The position numbers and the translations under genes were made by a program. A stretch of 64,000 nt of DNA from Cystobacter ferrugineus. GTDB taxonomy: Bacteria; Myxococcota; Myxococcia; Myxococcales; Myxococcaceae. This document shows positions 16,227 to 24,695 of this stretch, piece after piece. Under the pieces are notes generated by a model. The model was not told where the DNA came from. It made no database searches and worked only from the letters and a program-made list of their open reading frames with translations. The DNA is taken from the NCBI RefSeq assembly GCF_001887355.1, contig NZ_MPIN01000016.1, positions 227,797-291,796 on the forward strand, in the 5' to 3' direction. The number at the start of each line of letters is the position of its first letter. The first letter of the stretch is position 1.

Positions 16227-16921
16227 ACTCCCCTTCCGTGCTCATCGTCGAGGACGACGCGAACCTGCGGCTTGGACTGAGCGACAACCTCCGGGACGAG
16301 GGCTACGAGGTGGTGGTGGCCACGAGCGCCCGCGAGGCCGAGCCCCTGCTGCGCGCGCGCGCCTTCGAGCTGCTCCTCCTCGACGTCATGCTCCCGGGCG
16401 AGGACGGCTACGCCTTCTGCCGGCGCCTGCGCGCCAGCGGAGTGAGCACCCCGGTGATGATGCTGACGGCGCGCTCCCTGGAGGACGACATCGTGCGGGG
16501 GTTCGAGGTGGGCGCCCAGGACTACCTCACCAAGCCCTACCGCCTGCGCGAGCTGCTCGCGCGGGTGGGCGCCCTGGTGCGGCGCTCCGGCGGCGAGCCG
16601 CCCCAGGTCATCTCCTTCGCGGGCTTCCACCTGGACCTGGGCAAGCGCTCGCTGCGCCGCGCGGAGGGCGGGGAGATCGAGCTGACGCGCACCGAGTTCG
16701 ATCTGCTCGCCTTCCTGCTCAAGCACCGCGACCGGGCCCTCACCCGGACGGAAATCCTCGATGCCGTGTGGGGAGACGTCGTGGTGGACCCGCGCACCGT
16801 GGACAACTTCGTCTCCAGCCTGAAGAAGAAGCTCGGCTGGACGAGCACCTCCGCCTTCACCATCCACACCCTCCGGGGGGTGGGCTACCGGCTGGAGCTG
16901 GAAACCATGACGAAACCATGA
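16223..16921 (+). CDS. OmpR-family response regulator
   Basis: The 232-residue product has a receiver domain with the acidic pair DD at 11-12, phosphoacceptor D54 (LLLLDVMLPGEDGY), T82 and K104, then an OmpR/PhoB winged helix with LTRTEFDLLAFLLKHRDRAL and VDNFVSSLKKKLG. The ATG start overlaps the kinase stop by 4 nt. All residues needed for phosphorylation are present, so it should be controlled by the upstream kinase. Target genes cannot be deduced; the TonB-like gene 78 nt downstream is one candidate. Confidence 0.94.
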   Translation: MNSPSVLIVEDDANLRLGLSDNLRDEGYEVVVATSAREAEPLLRARAFELLLLDVMLPGEDGYAFCRRLRASGVSTPVMMLTARSLEDDIVRGFEVGAQDYLTKPYRLRELLARVGALVRRSGGEPPQVISFAGFHLDLGKRSLRRAEGGEIELTRTEFDLLAFLLKHRDRALTRTEILDAVWGDVVVDPRTVDNFVSSLKKKLGWTSTSAFTIHTLRGVGYRLELETMTKP

Positions 16922-16999
16922 CGAAGACATGGACGGCCCAAGGCCACGCCGTCCGCGCGACTCCGTAGGTTGTGAGGTGTCAGCCACGGAGGGCGTCAC

Positions 17000-17761
17000 A
17001 TGTTTCAGTCGGTCATCCAGCAGTCGGCAGCGAGCAGGGGTCGGTTCGGCACGGGCGTCTGGGTTTCCCTGGTGGTGCACGCGGGAGTGCTCGGTGGTGC
17101 GCTGCTCCTGTCGAGAGCCACCCACGAGGCCGCGCCTCCTCCGGAGCCCGTGCTCACCTTCGTGGCTCCCCGTCACCGCTCGAGCCCGCCGCAGGTGGCT
17201 GCCCCCCGGCTCGAGCAGAAGCCCACACCGCCCAAGGCGCCCGCCAAGAAGCCCCCGGCGCCCCGGAAGACGCTGCGCCAGCCCTCGATCATCCCGCCCC
17301 CGCCCGCGGTCGAGCCGCAACCCGTGGAGCCCGACCCGGCGGAGCCCACGCCCTCGGATGTGGAGGCGAGCAGCGAGGCCACGGATTCGCCCTCGGGAGG
17401 AGGAGAGACGATCGCGGGGCCCATGTGCCCGGAGTGCCCCGTGGGGCCCGCCCTCCAGGGCACGGGCGAGGAGGAGATTCCCTTCGGCGCCGGCATGACG
17501 CCGCCGCAATTGCTCTCCGAGGGAGTGCCCGTGCGCTACACGTCCGACGCGCTCCAAGCGGGGGTGCGTGGGCTGCTCATCGCCCGGTGCACCATCACGA
17601 GCGACGGTCAGGTGGGGAAGTGCCGCGTCATCAAGGGGCTGCCCTTCATGGAGCAGGCGGTGATCGAGTCGCTCGAGAGCCGCCGCTACCACCCGGTGAC
17701 CTTCCAGGGCCGGCCGGTCAACGCCATCTACACCTTCAACGTGAACCTCCGGCTGCAGTAG
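17000..17761 (+). CDS. TonB-family energy-transducer-like protein
   Basis: The 253-residue protein has one N-terminal membrane helix (GVWVSLVVHAGVLGGALLL), a proline-rich spacer (about residues 55-125, with runs such as PTPPKAPAKKPPAPRK), and a C-terminal TonB-like domain (ARCTITSDGQVGKCRVIKGLPFMEQAVIESL... FNVNLRLQ). A CPEC cysteine pair lies between spacer and domain. TonB proteins pass proton-motive energy to outer-membrane receptors or act in secretion and motility in myxobacteria. No ExbB/ExbD genes are nearby, so its partner is unknown. Its 3' end overlaps the convergent gene by 26 nt. Confidence 0.85.
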   Translation: MFQSVIQQSAASRGRFGTGVWVSLVVHAGVLGGALLLSRATHEAAPPPEPVLTFVAPRHRSSPPQVAAPRLEQKPTPPKAPAKKPPAPRKTLRQPSIIPPPPAVEPQPVEPDPAEPTPSDVEASSEATDSPSGGGETIAGPMCPECPVGPALQGTGEEEIPFGAGMTPPQLLSEGVPVRYTSDALQAGVRGLLIARCTITSDGQVGKCRVIKGLPFMEQAVIESLESRRYHPVTFQGRPVNAIYTFNVNLRLQ

Positions 17762-18254
17762 GCACGGAGGCCCAGCCCGCGGGGCGCTCCTTGTCGGCCC
17801 GCGGCGCGTCCCTCATGGAGGGCCCCGCCGCCTCCACGGGGCTCACCGTCACCTGGACGGACACGACGCGCAGGTTGCCCGCGAAGTCCGAGGCGCGCAG
17901 GTACAGGGAATGGCCGCCTCCCTTCACGGCGGACAGATCGTGACGACCCTTGTAGGTCATCGTCTCCTTCTCCAGCGTCAGCGGCATCCAGGCCCCCGAG
18001 GGGGTGTCGAGCTGGTACTCCACCCGGCGCACCCCCGCCCCCGTGGGGCCATCACTCGCCTGGACGGCGATCTCCAGGTGGCCCTGGAGCGCGTCGTTCG
18101 TGGGCTGGAGGACCGTGACACTCGGTGCCGAGGAGTACAGACCCATCAAGGCGGCCAGGAGGTGTGCGCCGACCACGCACAGAACGCCCATCGACGGGGC
18201 CCACGTCGTCCAGATGGCCGGCCTGACATGACTGTGCTTGGAGCTGATTGCCAT
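17736..18254 (-). CDS. Hypothetical membrane-anchored protein with Ig-like segment
   Basis: This 172-residue protein has an N-terminal hydrophobic segment (MGVLCVVGAHLLAALMGLY), followed by a single exported domain with alternating beta-strand character (SVTVLQPTNDALQGHLEIAVQAS; RVEYQLDTPSGAWMPL; LYLRASDFAGNLRVVSVQV). That pattern resembles Ig-like or fibronectin-type modules. The last 35 residues are charged and low complexity. The gene converges on the TonB-like gene and overlaps its end by 26 nt. I do not recognise the family, and translation has not been proved, but its codon use looks coding. Confidence 0.6.
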   Translation of the reverse strand: MAISSKHSHVRPAIWTTWAPSMGVLCVVGAHLLAALMGLYSSAPSVTVLQPTNDALQGHLEIAVQASDGPTGAGVRRVEYQLDTPSGAWMPLTLEKETMTYKGRHDLSAVKGGGHSLYLRASDFAGNLRVVSVQVTVSPVEAAGPSMRDAPRADKERPAGWASVPTAAGGSR

Positions 18255-18634
18255 GCCCCTCCCCAAAGCCAGAAGCGTGCCGGGCCCGGGTCTCCCACTC
18301 CCCTCGGAGGAACCTCTTCGCGGGCCCCTCCTTTCTTTCGCGAAAACAGAGGGTTGCCCGGTCTGTCCGGATTGAAGACTCCCCGCGTCAATCCGACCCT
18401 CCCGAGCACCCCGGGCACGACGCGGAACTTCTTACCGAGACACTCCCCAACAGTCCGGAAGAAACTCCAGCAGACTCCCCGCCGGAGGCGCGCCCCCGTC
18501 CCCTCGACACCGGGAAGACGGGGAGCGGGAGCCGCGAGGGTGCGTGTGGGGTCCGAGACAGTCGAAAACCGGGGCCTTGACGGCCACTCGCGGATAAGAC
18601 GTCCGGACGACTCCGCCCGGGAACAAGAGGACGC
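18255..18634. other. 380-bp divergent intergenic region upstream of modB
   Basis: No gene is supported here. It must hold the promoters for the minus-strand hypothetical gene and for modBC. The clearest structure is an inverted repeat GGATTGA/TCAATCC with a 12-nt spacer (18369-18394), about 240 nt before modB. No modA gene and no recognisable molybdenum cofactor riboswitch was seen. Confidence 0.5.
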
Positions 18635-19312
18635 GTGGACCCGACCGCCCTGCTGTTGAGCCTGCGCCTCGCGGGCTGGACGACGATGCTGCTGCTGCCG
18701 CTGGGGTTGCCCATCGCCTGGTGGCTCGCCCGTTCGCGGTGGCGGTGGAAGTTCCTGCTCGAGGCCCTGGTCGCGCTCCCCCTGGTGCTGCCCCCCACGG
18801 TGCTCGGCTTCTACCTGCTGCGGGCCATGGGCCCCCAGGGTCCGCTGGGGCCCGCCTTCGAGTCCCTCTCCGGACACCCCCTGCCCTTCAGCTTCGAGGG
18901 CCTGCTGCTCGCCTCGGTCATCTCCAGTCTGCCCTTCTCCGTGCAGCCCTTCACGGCCGCGCTCGCGGGCGTGGATCCGCGCCTCATCGAGGCCTCGTGG
19001 TGCCTGGGCGTGTCCCGCGCGCGCACGTTCTTCCGGGTGGTGTTGCCCCTGGCGGCCACGGGCATCCTCTCCGGCATGGTGCTCACGTTCGCGCACGCGC
19101 TGGGGGAGTTCGGCGTGGTGCTGATGGTGGGCGGCAACCTCCCGGGCCGCACGCGCACGGCCTCCATCGCCATCTACGACGCGGTGCAGGCGCTGGACTA
19201 TGACGCGGCGGGGAGGATGTCGCTCGTGCTGCTCATCGTGTCGTTCGTCGTGCTGGCCCTCACCCAGGGGCTGCGCCGCGGGAGGGAAAGCGCATGGACG
19301 CGGCGCTCCTGA
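18635..19312 (+). CDS. modB: ModB, molybdate ABC transporter permease
   Basis: The 225-residue product has five to six membrane helices and the permease coupling loop EASWCLGVSRARTFFRVVLPLA, the EAA motif that docks onto the ATPase. Conserved ModB stretches are LPLVLPPTVLGFYLL and AHALGEFGVVLMVGGN. The start is a GTG at 18635 preceded by AAGAGGA; it fits the normal family length of about 225. modC begins 19 nt inside its end, so the two are coupled. The binding protein ModA is not adjacent. Confidence 0.9.
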   Translation: MDPTALLLSLRLAGWTTMLLLPLGLPIAWWLARSRWRWKFLLEALVALPLVLPPTVLGFYLLRAMGPQGPLGPAFESLSGHPLPFSFEGLLLASVISSLPFSVQPFTAALAGVDPRLIEASWCLGVSRARTFFRVVLPLAATGILSGMVLTFAHALGEFGVVLMVGGNLPGRTRTASIAIYDAVQALDYDAAGRMSLVLLIVSFVVLALTQGLRRGRESAWTRRS

Positions 19313-20382
19313 TCGACTTCGAGCAGCGCTTCCGGGACGGCCCCACCATCCAGGCCCACCTGACGCTGCCCGCCACGCCGGGCCGGGTCGCGGTGCTCTT
19401 CGGCCCCTCGGGCGCGGGGAAGACCACGGTGCTGCGCGCCCTGGCGGGGCTGGACAGGCCCGAGCACGGCCGCATCCTCTTCCACGGGGAGACGTGGTGT
19501 GACTCGAGCGCCCGCGTCTTCCTGCCTCCCCAGGCGCGGCGCATCGGCTTTCTCTTCCAGGACTACGCGCTCTTCCCCCACCTCACCGCGGAGCAGAACG
19601 TGCAGTTCGGCCTCGCGCACCTGCCCGTGGCCGAGCGCCAGGAGCGCTCGCGCGCCCTCTTCTCCCTGCTACACCTGGAGGGACTGGAGCGCCGGGGCGC
19701 ACGCGAGCTGTCCGGGGGCCAGCAGCAACGGGTGGCCCTGGCGCGGGCGCTCGCCATCCGTCCGCGCCTGCTGCTGCTGGACGAGCCCCTGTCGGCGCTG
19801 GACGCACCCTCGCGCGAGGGACTCCGGGGCGAGCTGCGGCGGCTGCTGCGCGAGCTGGGCGTGCCCACCGTGGTGGTGACGCATGATCGGCTCGAGGCGC
19901 TCGCGCTGGGAGACGATCTCGTCGCCATGGAGCAGGGCCGGGTCTGCCAGGTAGGGCCGGTGGCCGACGTGTTCAACCACCCGGCCGAGCTCGCGGTGGC
20001 GCGGATGACGGGCATTGAAACCGTGCTGCCGGGCCGGGTGGCGCGGCGCGAGGCGGGGCTGGCCACGGTGGAAGTGGGCTCCCACTCCCTGCTCGCCCTG
20101 GAGTCCACGCCCGCGGGGGACGCCGTCTTCGTCTGCCTGCGCGCGGAGGACATCACCCTCGGCCCGCCCGAGGCCGCGCCCACCAGCGCGCGCAACCGGC
20201 TGGCGTGCACCGTGGTCTCGCTCGTGCCCGAGGGGGCCCTGGTGCGCGTGACGCTCGACGCGGGCGTGCCCCTGGTGGCCCGGGTGACGCGGCTGTCCCG
20301 CGAGGAGCTGGGGCTCGCCGAGGGACGCGCCGTCACCGCCTCCTTCAAGGCGCCCGCCGTGCGGCTCGTTCCCCGCCCGTGA
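19294..20382 (+). CDS. modC: ModC, molybdate ABC transporter ATP-binding protein
   Basis: This 362-residue ATPase has Walker A FGPSGAGKTT, the Q-loop LFQDYALFPHL, signature LSGGQQQR, Walker B LLLLDEPLSALD and H-loop VVTHD. The C-terminal 120 residues form a Mop/TOBE-type domain (NRLACTVVSLVPEGALVRVTLDAGVPLVARVT) that binds oxyanions in the ModC/CysA/PotA group. Its ATG lies inside the end of modB. Specificity for molybdate rather than tungstate or sulfate is inferred from the ModB partner. Confidence 0.88.
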   Translation: MDAALLIDFEQRFRDGPTIQAHLTLPATPGRVAVLFGPSGAGKTTVLRALAGLDRPEHGRILFHGETWCDSSARVFLPPQARRIGFLFQDYALFPHLTAEQNVQFGLAHLPVAERQERSRALFSLLHLEGLERRGARELSGGQQQRVALARALAIRPRLLLLDEPLSALDAPSREGLRGELRRLLRELGVPTVVVTHDRLEALALGDDLVAMEQGRVCQVGPVADVFNHPAELAVARMTGIETVLPGRVARREAGLATVEVGSHSLLALESTPAGDAVFVCLRAEDITLGPPEAAPTSARNRLACTVVSLVPEGALVRVTLDAGVPLVARVTRLSREELGLAEGRAVTASFKAPAVRLVPRP

Positions 20383-20397
20383 GCGCCCCGCCGCGCC

Positions 20398-21189
20398 TCA
20401 GGTGGCGCGTGCGTGGGCGAGGACCCGCTGGAACGCCAGCCGCTGGAGCAGCCACCGCCACGGCGAGCGCAACGCACCGCGGGCTCGCGCCCCGCCGCGC
20501 CCGTCCAGCAAGGACTCCATCGCCGAGCCCACGCCCAGCAGCACCGCCCCATGCAGCCGCGAGGCCGCGTGCTGGCAGAACAGCTCCTGCTTGGGCGTGT
20601 CCATGGACACCCACACCAGATCGGGCCGCGTGAGCTCGATGCGATCGATCAAGGTGTCCACCCACGGCCCCCGGCCATCCGCTGGCACGTCCGGCGCGGC
20701 CACGCCCACCGCCAGGAGCCCGTACCGGTCGCGCAGCGCGCCCGCCGCCCACTCCGAGAGCTTCGGACGCTCGGCCACCACGACGACGCGCCAGGCCCGC
20801 TCGCGCGCCAGCGCCGCCAGCGGCGGCAACCATTGCGCACCCGTCCTCGGCTCCAGGGCGAGCGCGGGCACGCCCAGGCGCCCGGCGGCGCGGATCATCT
20901 CCGGGCCTCCCGCCAGCGACAACTCCGCCGTGGCGAGCGCCGAGCGCAACACCTCGTCGCGCTCGGCGCGCACCACCTGCTCCACGTCCGGCAGGAGGAT
21001 GCGTCCCCCCTGGCCGCCCGTGACGAGACCCTCGACGGCCCGGAGCACCTCATCCAGGCGACCCAGATCCAGGGGGGCGTGTCCGATGCGCACCCGCGGC
21101 AACCCCCCCGCGGGGCTCTTGTCGAAACGCCAGGGCCTGGACGGTACGAGTCCAGCTCGTGCCGTCACCAGCCTCATCACCCCACGCAT
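20398..21189 (-). CDS. WecG/TagA/CpsF-like glycosyltransferase with degenerate active site
   Basis: The 263-residue protein resembles TagA-type glycosyltransferases that add N-acetylmannosamine or similar sugars to lipid-linked intermediates. The C-terminal half is well conserved (DLVWVSMDTPKQELFCQHAASRL and GAVLLGVGSAMES). In the N-terminal half the usual TPN motif reads LPD (L66) and the usual PDG reads AGG (residues 93-95), so the threonine and aspartate thought to act in catalysis are missing. It may be a diverged or non-catalytic member. Polysaccharide assembly genes are not adjacent. The gene is convergent with modC, 15 nt away. Confidence 0.75.
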   Translation of the reverse strand: MRGVMRLVTARAGLVPSRPWRFDKSPAGGLPRVRIGHAPLDLGRLDEVLRAVEGLVTGGQGGRILLPDVEQVVRAERDEVLRSALATAELSLAGGPEMIRAAGRLGVPALALEPRTGAQWLPPLAALARERAWRVVVVAERPKLSEWAAGALRDRYGLLAVGVAAPDVPADGRGPWVDTLIDRIELTRPDLVWVSMDTPKQELFCQHAASRLHGAVLLGVGSAMESLLDGRGGARARGALRSPWRWLLQRLAFQRVLAHARAT

Positions 21190-21328
21190 GACCCGCCTCC
21201 TCCTGACGCCCTCAAGGGGACGACACAGTGGTGTCGTGGCCCCTGATCTGCCAGGGGAGTCTGACGTTCTCGGCTCTTGGGGCTGACAAGTGTGTGACGT
21301 GTTCGCCCCCAGCCGGATTCGTCCGACG

Positions 21329-22018
21329 CTACAGATCCGGCGGCGGCCGCACGCCCAGGTGACAGGCGCGCAGCGCGAGCTGGGTCCGGTTCTCCGCGCC
21401 CAGCTTCCGGTAGAGCTGGGTCACGTGGGACTTCACCGTGCGCTCGGCGATCTGCAGGTGCGCGGCGATCTTCAGGTTGTCCGCGCCGCCGGCCACGTAG
21501 GCGAGCACCTCGCGCTCACGCTGCGTGAGAGTGAGCAGCACGCTCGCGGTGGCCGTGGTCACGGGAGAATGCTCGAAGTCGTTGCGCAGCAGTTGCACCG
21601 GGAAGAGCCGCTCCCCGCGCACCAGGGCGTTGACGGCCGTGCACACCGCGTTCGACGTGAGGCTCTGCCGGAAGAGATAGCCCGAGGCCCCTTCATCGAA
21701 GCACTGGGAGATGAAGTCCTGGGCGTTGGCCGAGGACAACACCAGCATCCGCACCTCCAGCCGGCGCTTGCGCGCCTCACGCAGGAGGTTGAGACCCTCC
21801 ATGCTCGAACAACCCATGCCCGAGTCACCACCGGGCTCCACATCCAGGATGGCCACTTGCGGAGGATCCGTGCCGATCCCATCCAGGAGCGTGCGCGCGT
21901 CGCGCGTCACCCACAGCAGATTGAGACCTTCACCCTTCAACCCATCGGCCAGGCCCTGCCAGGCCGCCCAAGGTCCTTCCAACAAGCCAACGCGCACATC
22001 CGTTTGATTCGTTGCCAT
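21329..22018 (-). CDS. LuxR/NarL-type response regulator with atypical receiver
   Basis: The 229-residue protein has an N-terminal receiver-like domain with phosphoacceptor D59 (VAILDVEPGGD) and a C-terminal LuxR helix-turn-helix (LTQREREVLAYVAGGADNLKIAAHL... ERTVKSHVTQLYRKLG). The usual acidic pair near residue 10 is reduced to a single E14 (VGLLEGP), and the conserved lysine is arginine (GYLFRQ), so normal phosphorylation is doubtful. No kinase is next to it. It may act as an orphan regulator switched by means other than phosphate. Confidence 0.85.
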   Translation of the reverse strand: MATNQTDVRVGLLEGPWAAWQGLADGLKGEGLNLLWVTRDARTLLDGIGTDPPQVAILDVEPGGDSGMGCSSMEGLNLLREARKRRLEVRMLVLSSANAQDFISQCFDEGASGYLFRQSLTSNAVCTAVNALVRGERLFPVQLLRNDFEHSPVTTATASVLLTLTQREREVLAYVAGGADNLKIAAHLQIAERTVKSHVTQLYRKLGAENRTQLALRACHLGVRPPPDL

Positions 22019-22484
22019 GTGAGGGCCCCCCAGCCATCACGGCGTACTGCCTGTTTTTTTGGTGAAACCAACCCACTCAGGGTCCGGCCCACATCCTGGC
22101 GATCTCGAGATGAATCGTGCGCGTTGTGGCTCGCGAGGATGGCCGGACCGACCATCGATGCTGCGACTGCGTGAAGCGTACCTCCGTCGTCACCCGGACG
22201 ACATCACTCCCAAACTACCACCAGGATGACCGCGATGCGACCGTGGTCCTCCCGACCAGCGGCATGACGAATGACCATCCCTCGCCCCACTGTCCAGCCA
22301 TGTCCAGCCATGGAGACGTGCCCGCGCCGTACGACTGTGCACGGGCGAACCCACTGGCCCGTGAAGATGTTGGGCGGCGGGCACTGGCCCCCCTCCAAGG
22401 AGCGTGTCCGAACGGGAGAGCCCTCCGTTCCCGGGAAACGAGGAGGCACGCCAGGGTGGCCATTCCGGGTAATCTTCCCAACAC
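22019..22484. other. 466-bp divergent intergenic region with inverted repeat
   Basis: I see no convincing gene here. A perfect 9-bp inverted repeat GGTCCGGCC (22081-22089) and GGCCGGACC (22141-22149) flanks about 50 nt, with ATCC/GGAT extensions of the arms. A short tandem TGTCCAGCCA x2 lies near 22290-22310. The region should contain the promoters for the LuxR-type regulator (leftward) and for the RDD/SpoIIM pair (rightward). Confidence 0.5.
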
Positions 22485-23249
22485 ATGAGCCCCCCCACCT
22501 CCCCCAGTCTGGACGTCGCCACGCCCGAGCGCGTGTCGCTCTCGCTTCCCGTGGCCGGCATCGGCTACCGGTGCCTGGCCTACCTGGTGGACCTGGCCCT
22601 GCTCTTCTTCTTCTGGGTGCTCGCCTACTTCGTCTTCACCCTGCTGGTGAGTGACGTCGTCGGCTTCTTCACCGGCCTGTCCGGGCTGGTGCGCACACTG
22701 ATGGTGCTGGGCGTGTTCGCCACCCAGTGGGTGTACTGGACGTTGTGCGAGGTGCTCATGGGTGGCCAGACACCCGGCAAGCGGCTCGTCGGCATCCGCG
22801 TGGTGCGCGTGGACGGCTCGCCCGTGGGCGTGCTGGAGAGCGCGGTGCGCAACCTCGTGCGCGTGGTGGACTCCTTCCCGCTCATCTACGCCGTCGGGTG
22901 TCTGAGCGTGCTGCTCACGCGCCAGCACCGGCGGCTGGGAGACCTGCTCGCCGGCACCCTGCTGGTGCGCGAGGAGCGCATCGACCTGGACAAGTACACC
23001 GCCACGGCCGCGCCCTCCGTCGCGCTCCCATCCGCCGACGTCACGGCGAGACTCGGCTCGGGGGACGTGGAGCTCATCCTGTCCTTCCTCGCGCGGGCGC
23101 CCTGGCTCGAGCCGGCCGCGCGCACCCGCCTGGGCACGCGCCTGGTGGAGCGCTATGGCGGGCTCGACGCGCAACAACACGCCACGCTGCTCGCCGCGCC
23201 CGGAGGCGTCGAGTCCTTCCTGCGCGCGCGCGTCCAGGCGGAGCGCTGA
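22485..23249 (+). CDS. RDD-domain membrane protein
   Basis: The 254-residue protein has an RDD domain in residues about 20-165: the RCLAYLVDLALLFFFW helix with its conserved Arg and Asp, a middle helix, and GGQTPGKRLVGIRVVR. The last 90 residues are soluble and partly helical. RDD proteins are poorly understood; some are linked to ion or compatible-solute transport. The next gene starts one nucleotide after the stop, so RDD and SpoIIM-like proteins are very likely co-produced. The pairing is widespread, which suggests a joint function. Confidence 0.85.
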   Translation: MSPPTSPSLDVATPERVSLSLPVAGIGYRCLAYLVDLALLFFFWVLAYFVFTLLVSDVVGFFTGLSGLVRTLMVLGVFATQWVYWTLCEVLMGGQTPGKRLVGIRVVRVDGSPVGVLESAVRNLVRVVDSFPLIYAVGCLSVLLTRQHRRLGDLLAGTLLVREERIDLDKYTATAAPSVALPSADVTARLGSGDVELILSFLARAPWLEPAARTRLGTRLVERYGGLDAQQHATLLAAPGGVESFLRARVQAER

Positions 23250-23250
23250 C

Positions 23251-24231
23251 GTGGCCTCCTCCCTGCCCGCCTTCGTCGCCCGCCGCCGCCCGGACTGGGA
23301 GTCGCTCGAGGCACTGCTCACCCGGCAGCGCGCGGGCACCCTGCGCCTCGAGGAGCTGCGCACGCTCGACGTGCTCTACCGGCGCGCGGCGGCGGACCTC
23401 GCCCACGCGCAGACCTTCCACCCGGGCACCGACGTCCACCGCTTCCTCAACCAGTTGTGCGCCCGGGCCTACGCCGCCATCTACCAGCCCCCGCGCGAGC
23501 GGTGGGCGGCCCTGCTCGCCTTCTTCCGCCAGGACTTCCCGCGCACCCTGCGCGCCCACGGCGCCTTCGTGGCCGCGAGCGCCGGCCTGTTCCTGCTGGG
23601 CATCCTCCTGGGCGCGGTGGTGGTGCTGCTCGAGCCCCGGGGCGCGGAGCTGCTCGTGCCCGAGAACATGCGCGACTACATCTCGCGCAAGCAGCTCTGG
23701 ACGGACGGCCTCCTGTCGGTGACTCCGCCGGGCGCGGTGGCCTCGGGCATCGCCACCAACAACCTCACCGTCACCATCGTCACCTTCGCCTCGGGGCTGC
23801 TGCTCGGCCTGGGCACGGTGTTCGTCCTGCTCAACAACGGCGTGCACCTGGGCTCGGTGGCCGCCCTGTGCGTGCACGAGGGGCTGGGCTCCAAGCTGTT
23901 CGACTTCATCGCCGCCCATGGGCCCGTGGAGCTGTCCATCATCGTCATCGCCGGAGGCGCGGGGCTGCGCGTGGGCCAGACGCTCATCGATCCCGGCGAG
24001 CTGCCCCGGGGCCAGGCCCTCATGCTGCGCGGACGCGAGTCGGTGAAGCTCGTGCTCGGGTGCGCCCCCTTCCTCGCCCTCATCGCCGTGGTGGAGGGCT
24101 TCATCTCCCCGGGCGACTTCTTCCCCTGGTGGGTGAAGACAGCCCTGGGGCTCGCGCTGGGGGCGCTCTTCTGGGGCTACCTGCTGCGCGCCGGCAGTGC
24201 CGGGCCCCGCGCGGGGGCCGAGGTCGGCTGA
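23251..24231 (+). CDS. Stage II sporulation protein M (SpoIIM)-like membrane protein
   Basis: The 326-residue protein has a helical N-terminal domain (LARRRPDWESLEALLTR-like; RRAAADLAHAQTFHP) and about five membrane helices, with NNLTVTIVTFASGLLLGLGTV and GPVELSIIVIAGGAGLRVG matching the SpoIIM/DUF95 family. The start is a GTG at 23251, directly after the RDD stop at 23249; an upstream in-frame ATG would overlap RDD coding sequence and has no family similarity. In Bacillus, SpoIIM takes part in engulfment; outside endospore formers the role is unknown. The 3' end overlaps the convergent J-domain gene by 55 nt. Confidence 0.85.
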   Translation: MASSLPAFVARRRPDWESLEALLTRQRAGTLRLEELRTLDVLYRRAAADLAHAQTFHPGTDVHRFLNQLCARAYAAIYQPPRERWAALLAFFRQDFPRTLRAHGAFVAASAGLFLLGILLGAVVVLLEPRGAELLVPENMRDYISRKQLWTDGLLSVTPPGAVASGIATNNLTVTIVTFASGLLLGLGTVFVLLNNGVHLGSVAALCVHEGLGSKLFDFIAAHGPVELSIIVIAGGAGLRVGQTLIDPGELPRGQALMLRGRESVKLVLGCAPFLALIAVVEGFISPGDFFPWWVKTALGLALGALFWGYLLRAGSAGPRAGAEVG

Positions 24232-24695
24232 CGCACCGGCGTGCGCGCGCGCTGACGGTGGCCGAGGATCTTCTCGTACGCCACGTTCAGCTCCCGCATC
24301 TTCGCCTCACAGCCGCCACGGTCCGGGTGCTGCGCCAGCGCCAGCTCGCGGAAGCGCGCCCGCACCACCTCGATGGGATCCGTCGGCGACACGCCCAGCA
24401 CCTGGTGCGGATCCTGCTCGTCCAGCGCCGCCAGCCACGCCTCCAGCTTGTTCTTGGCCGCCAGGAAGCGCGCGTCCGCGTCCGTCTTGTCCTTCACCGG
24501 ATGGGTGCGCATCTTCGCGTCCGCGCGGAACACCTCCGTGTAGGTACTCGACACCCAGCGGTGGCACGAGCCGCAGCGGAAGTACTTGATGCGCGGTCCC
24601 TCGTGACGGGCCATGCGCACCCCACAATAGGTGCACTCGACCTCCACGTTTTCCAGGGTCCGCCAGTTCCAGCTCGTCCCAACCGCCGCGCTCAT
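24177..24695 (-). CDS. Zinc-ribbon plus J-domain protein
   Basis: This 172-residue protein begins with a four-cysteine zinc ribbon (CTYCG and CGSCHRW) and has a J-domain near residues 110-155 (HQVLGVSPTDPIEVVRARFRELALAQHPDRGG), including the HPD motif that stimulates DnaK. It lacks the Gly/Phe region and the central zinc domain of true DnaJ. The ATG at 24695 follows GAGGTGGA and excludes an unlikely long N-terminal extension. It could recruit DnaK to a specific client. Its end overlaps the SpoIIM-like gene by 55 nt. Confidence 0.8.
   Translation of the reverse strand: MSAAVGTSWNWRTLENVEVECTYCGVRMARHEGPRIKYFRCGSCHRWVSSTYTEVFRADAKMRTHPVKDKTDADARFLAAKNKLEAWLAALDEQDPHQVLGVSPTDPIEVVRARFRELALAQHPDRGGCEAKMRELNVAYEKILGHRQRARTPVRQPTSAPARGPALPARSR

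Noticed and set aside
18268..18282. Sigma-54-like GG-N10-GC element before the Ig-like gene
   Set aside because: It would put the transcription start only a few nucleotides from the start codon and both boxes deviate from consensus.
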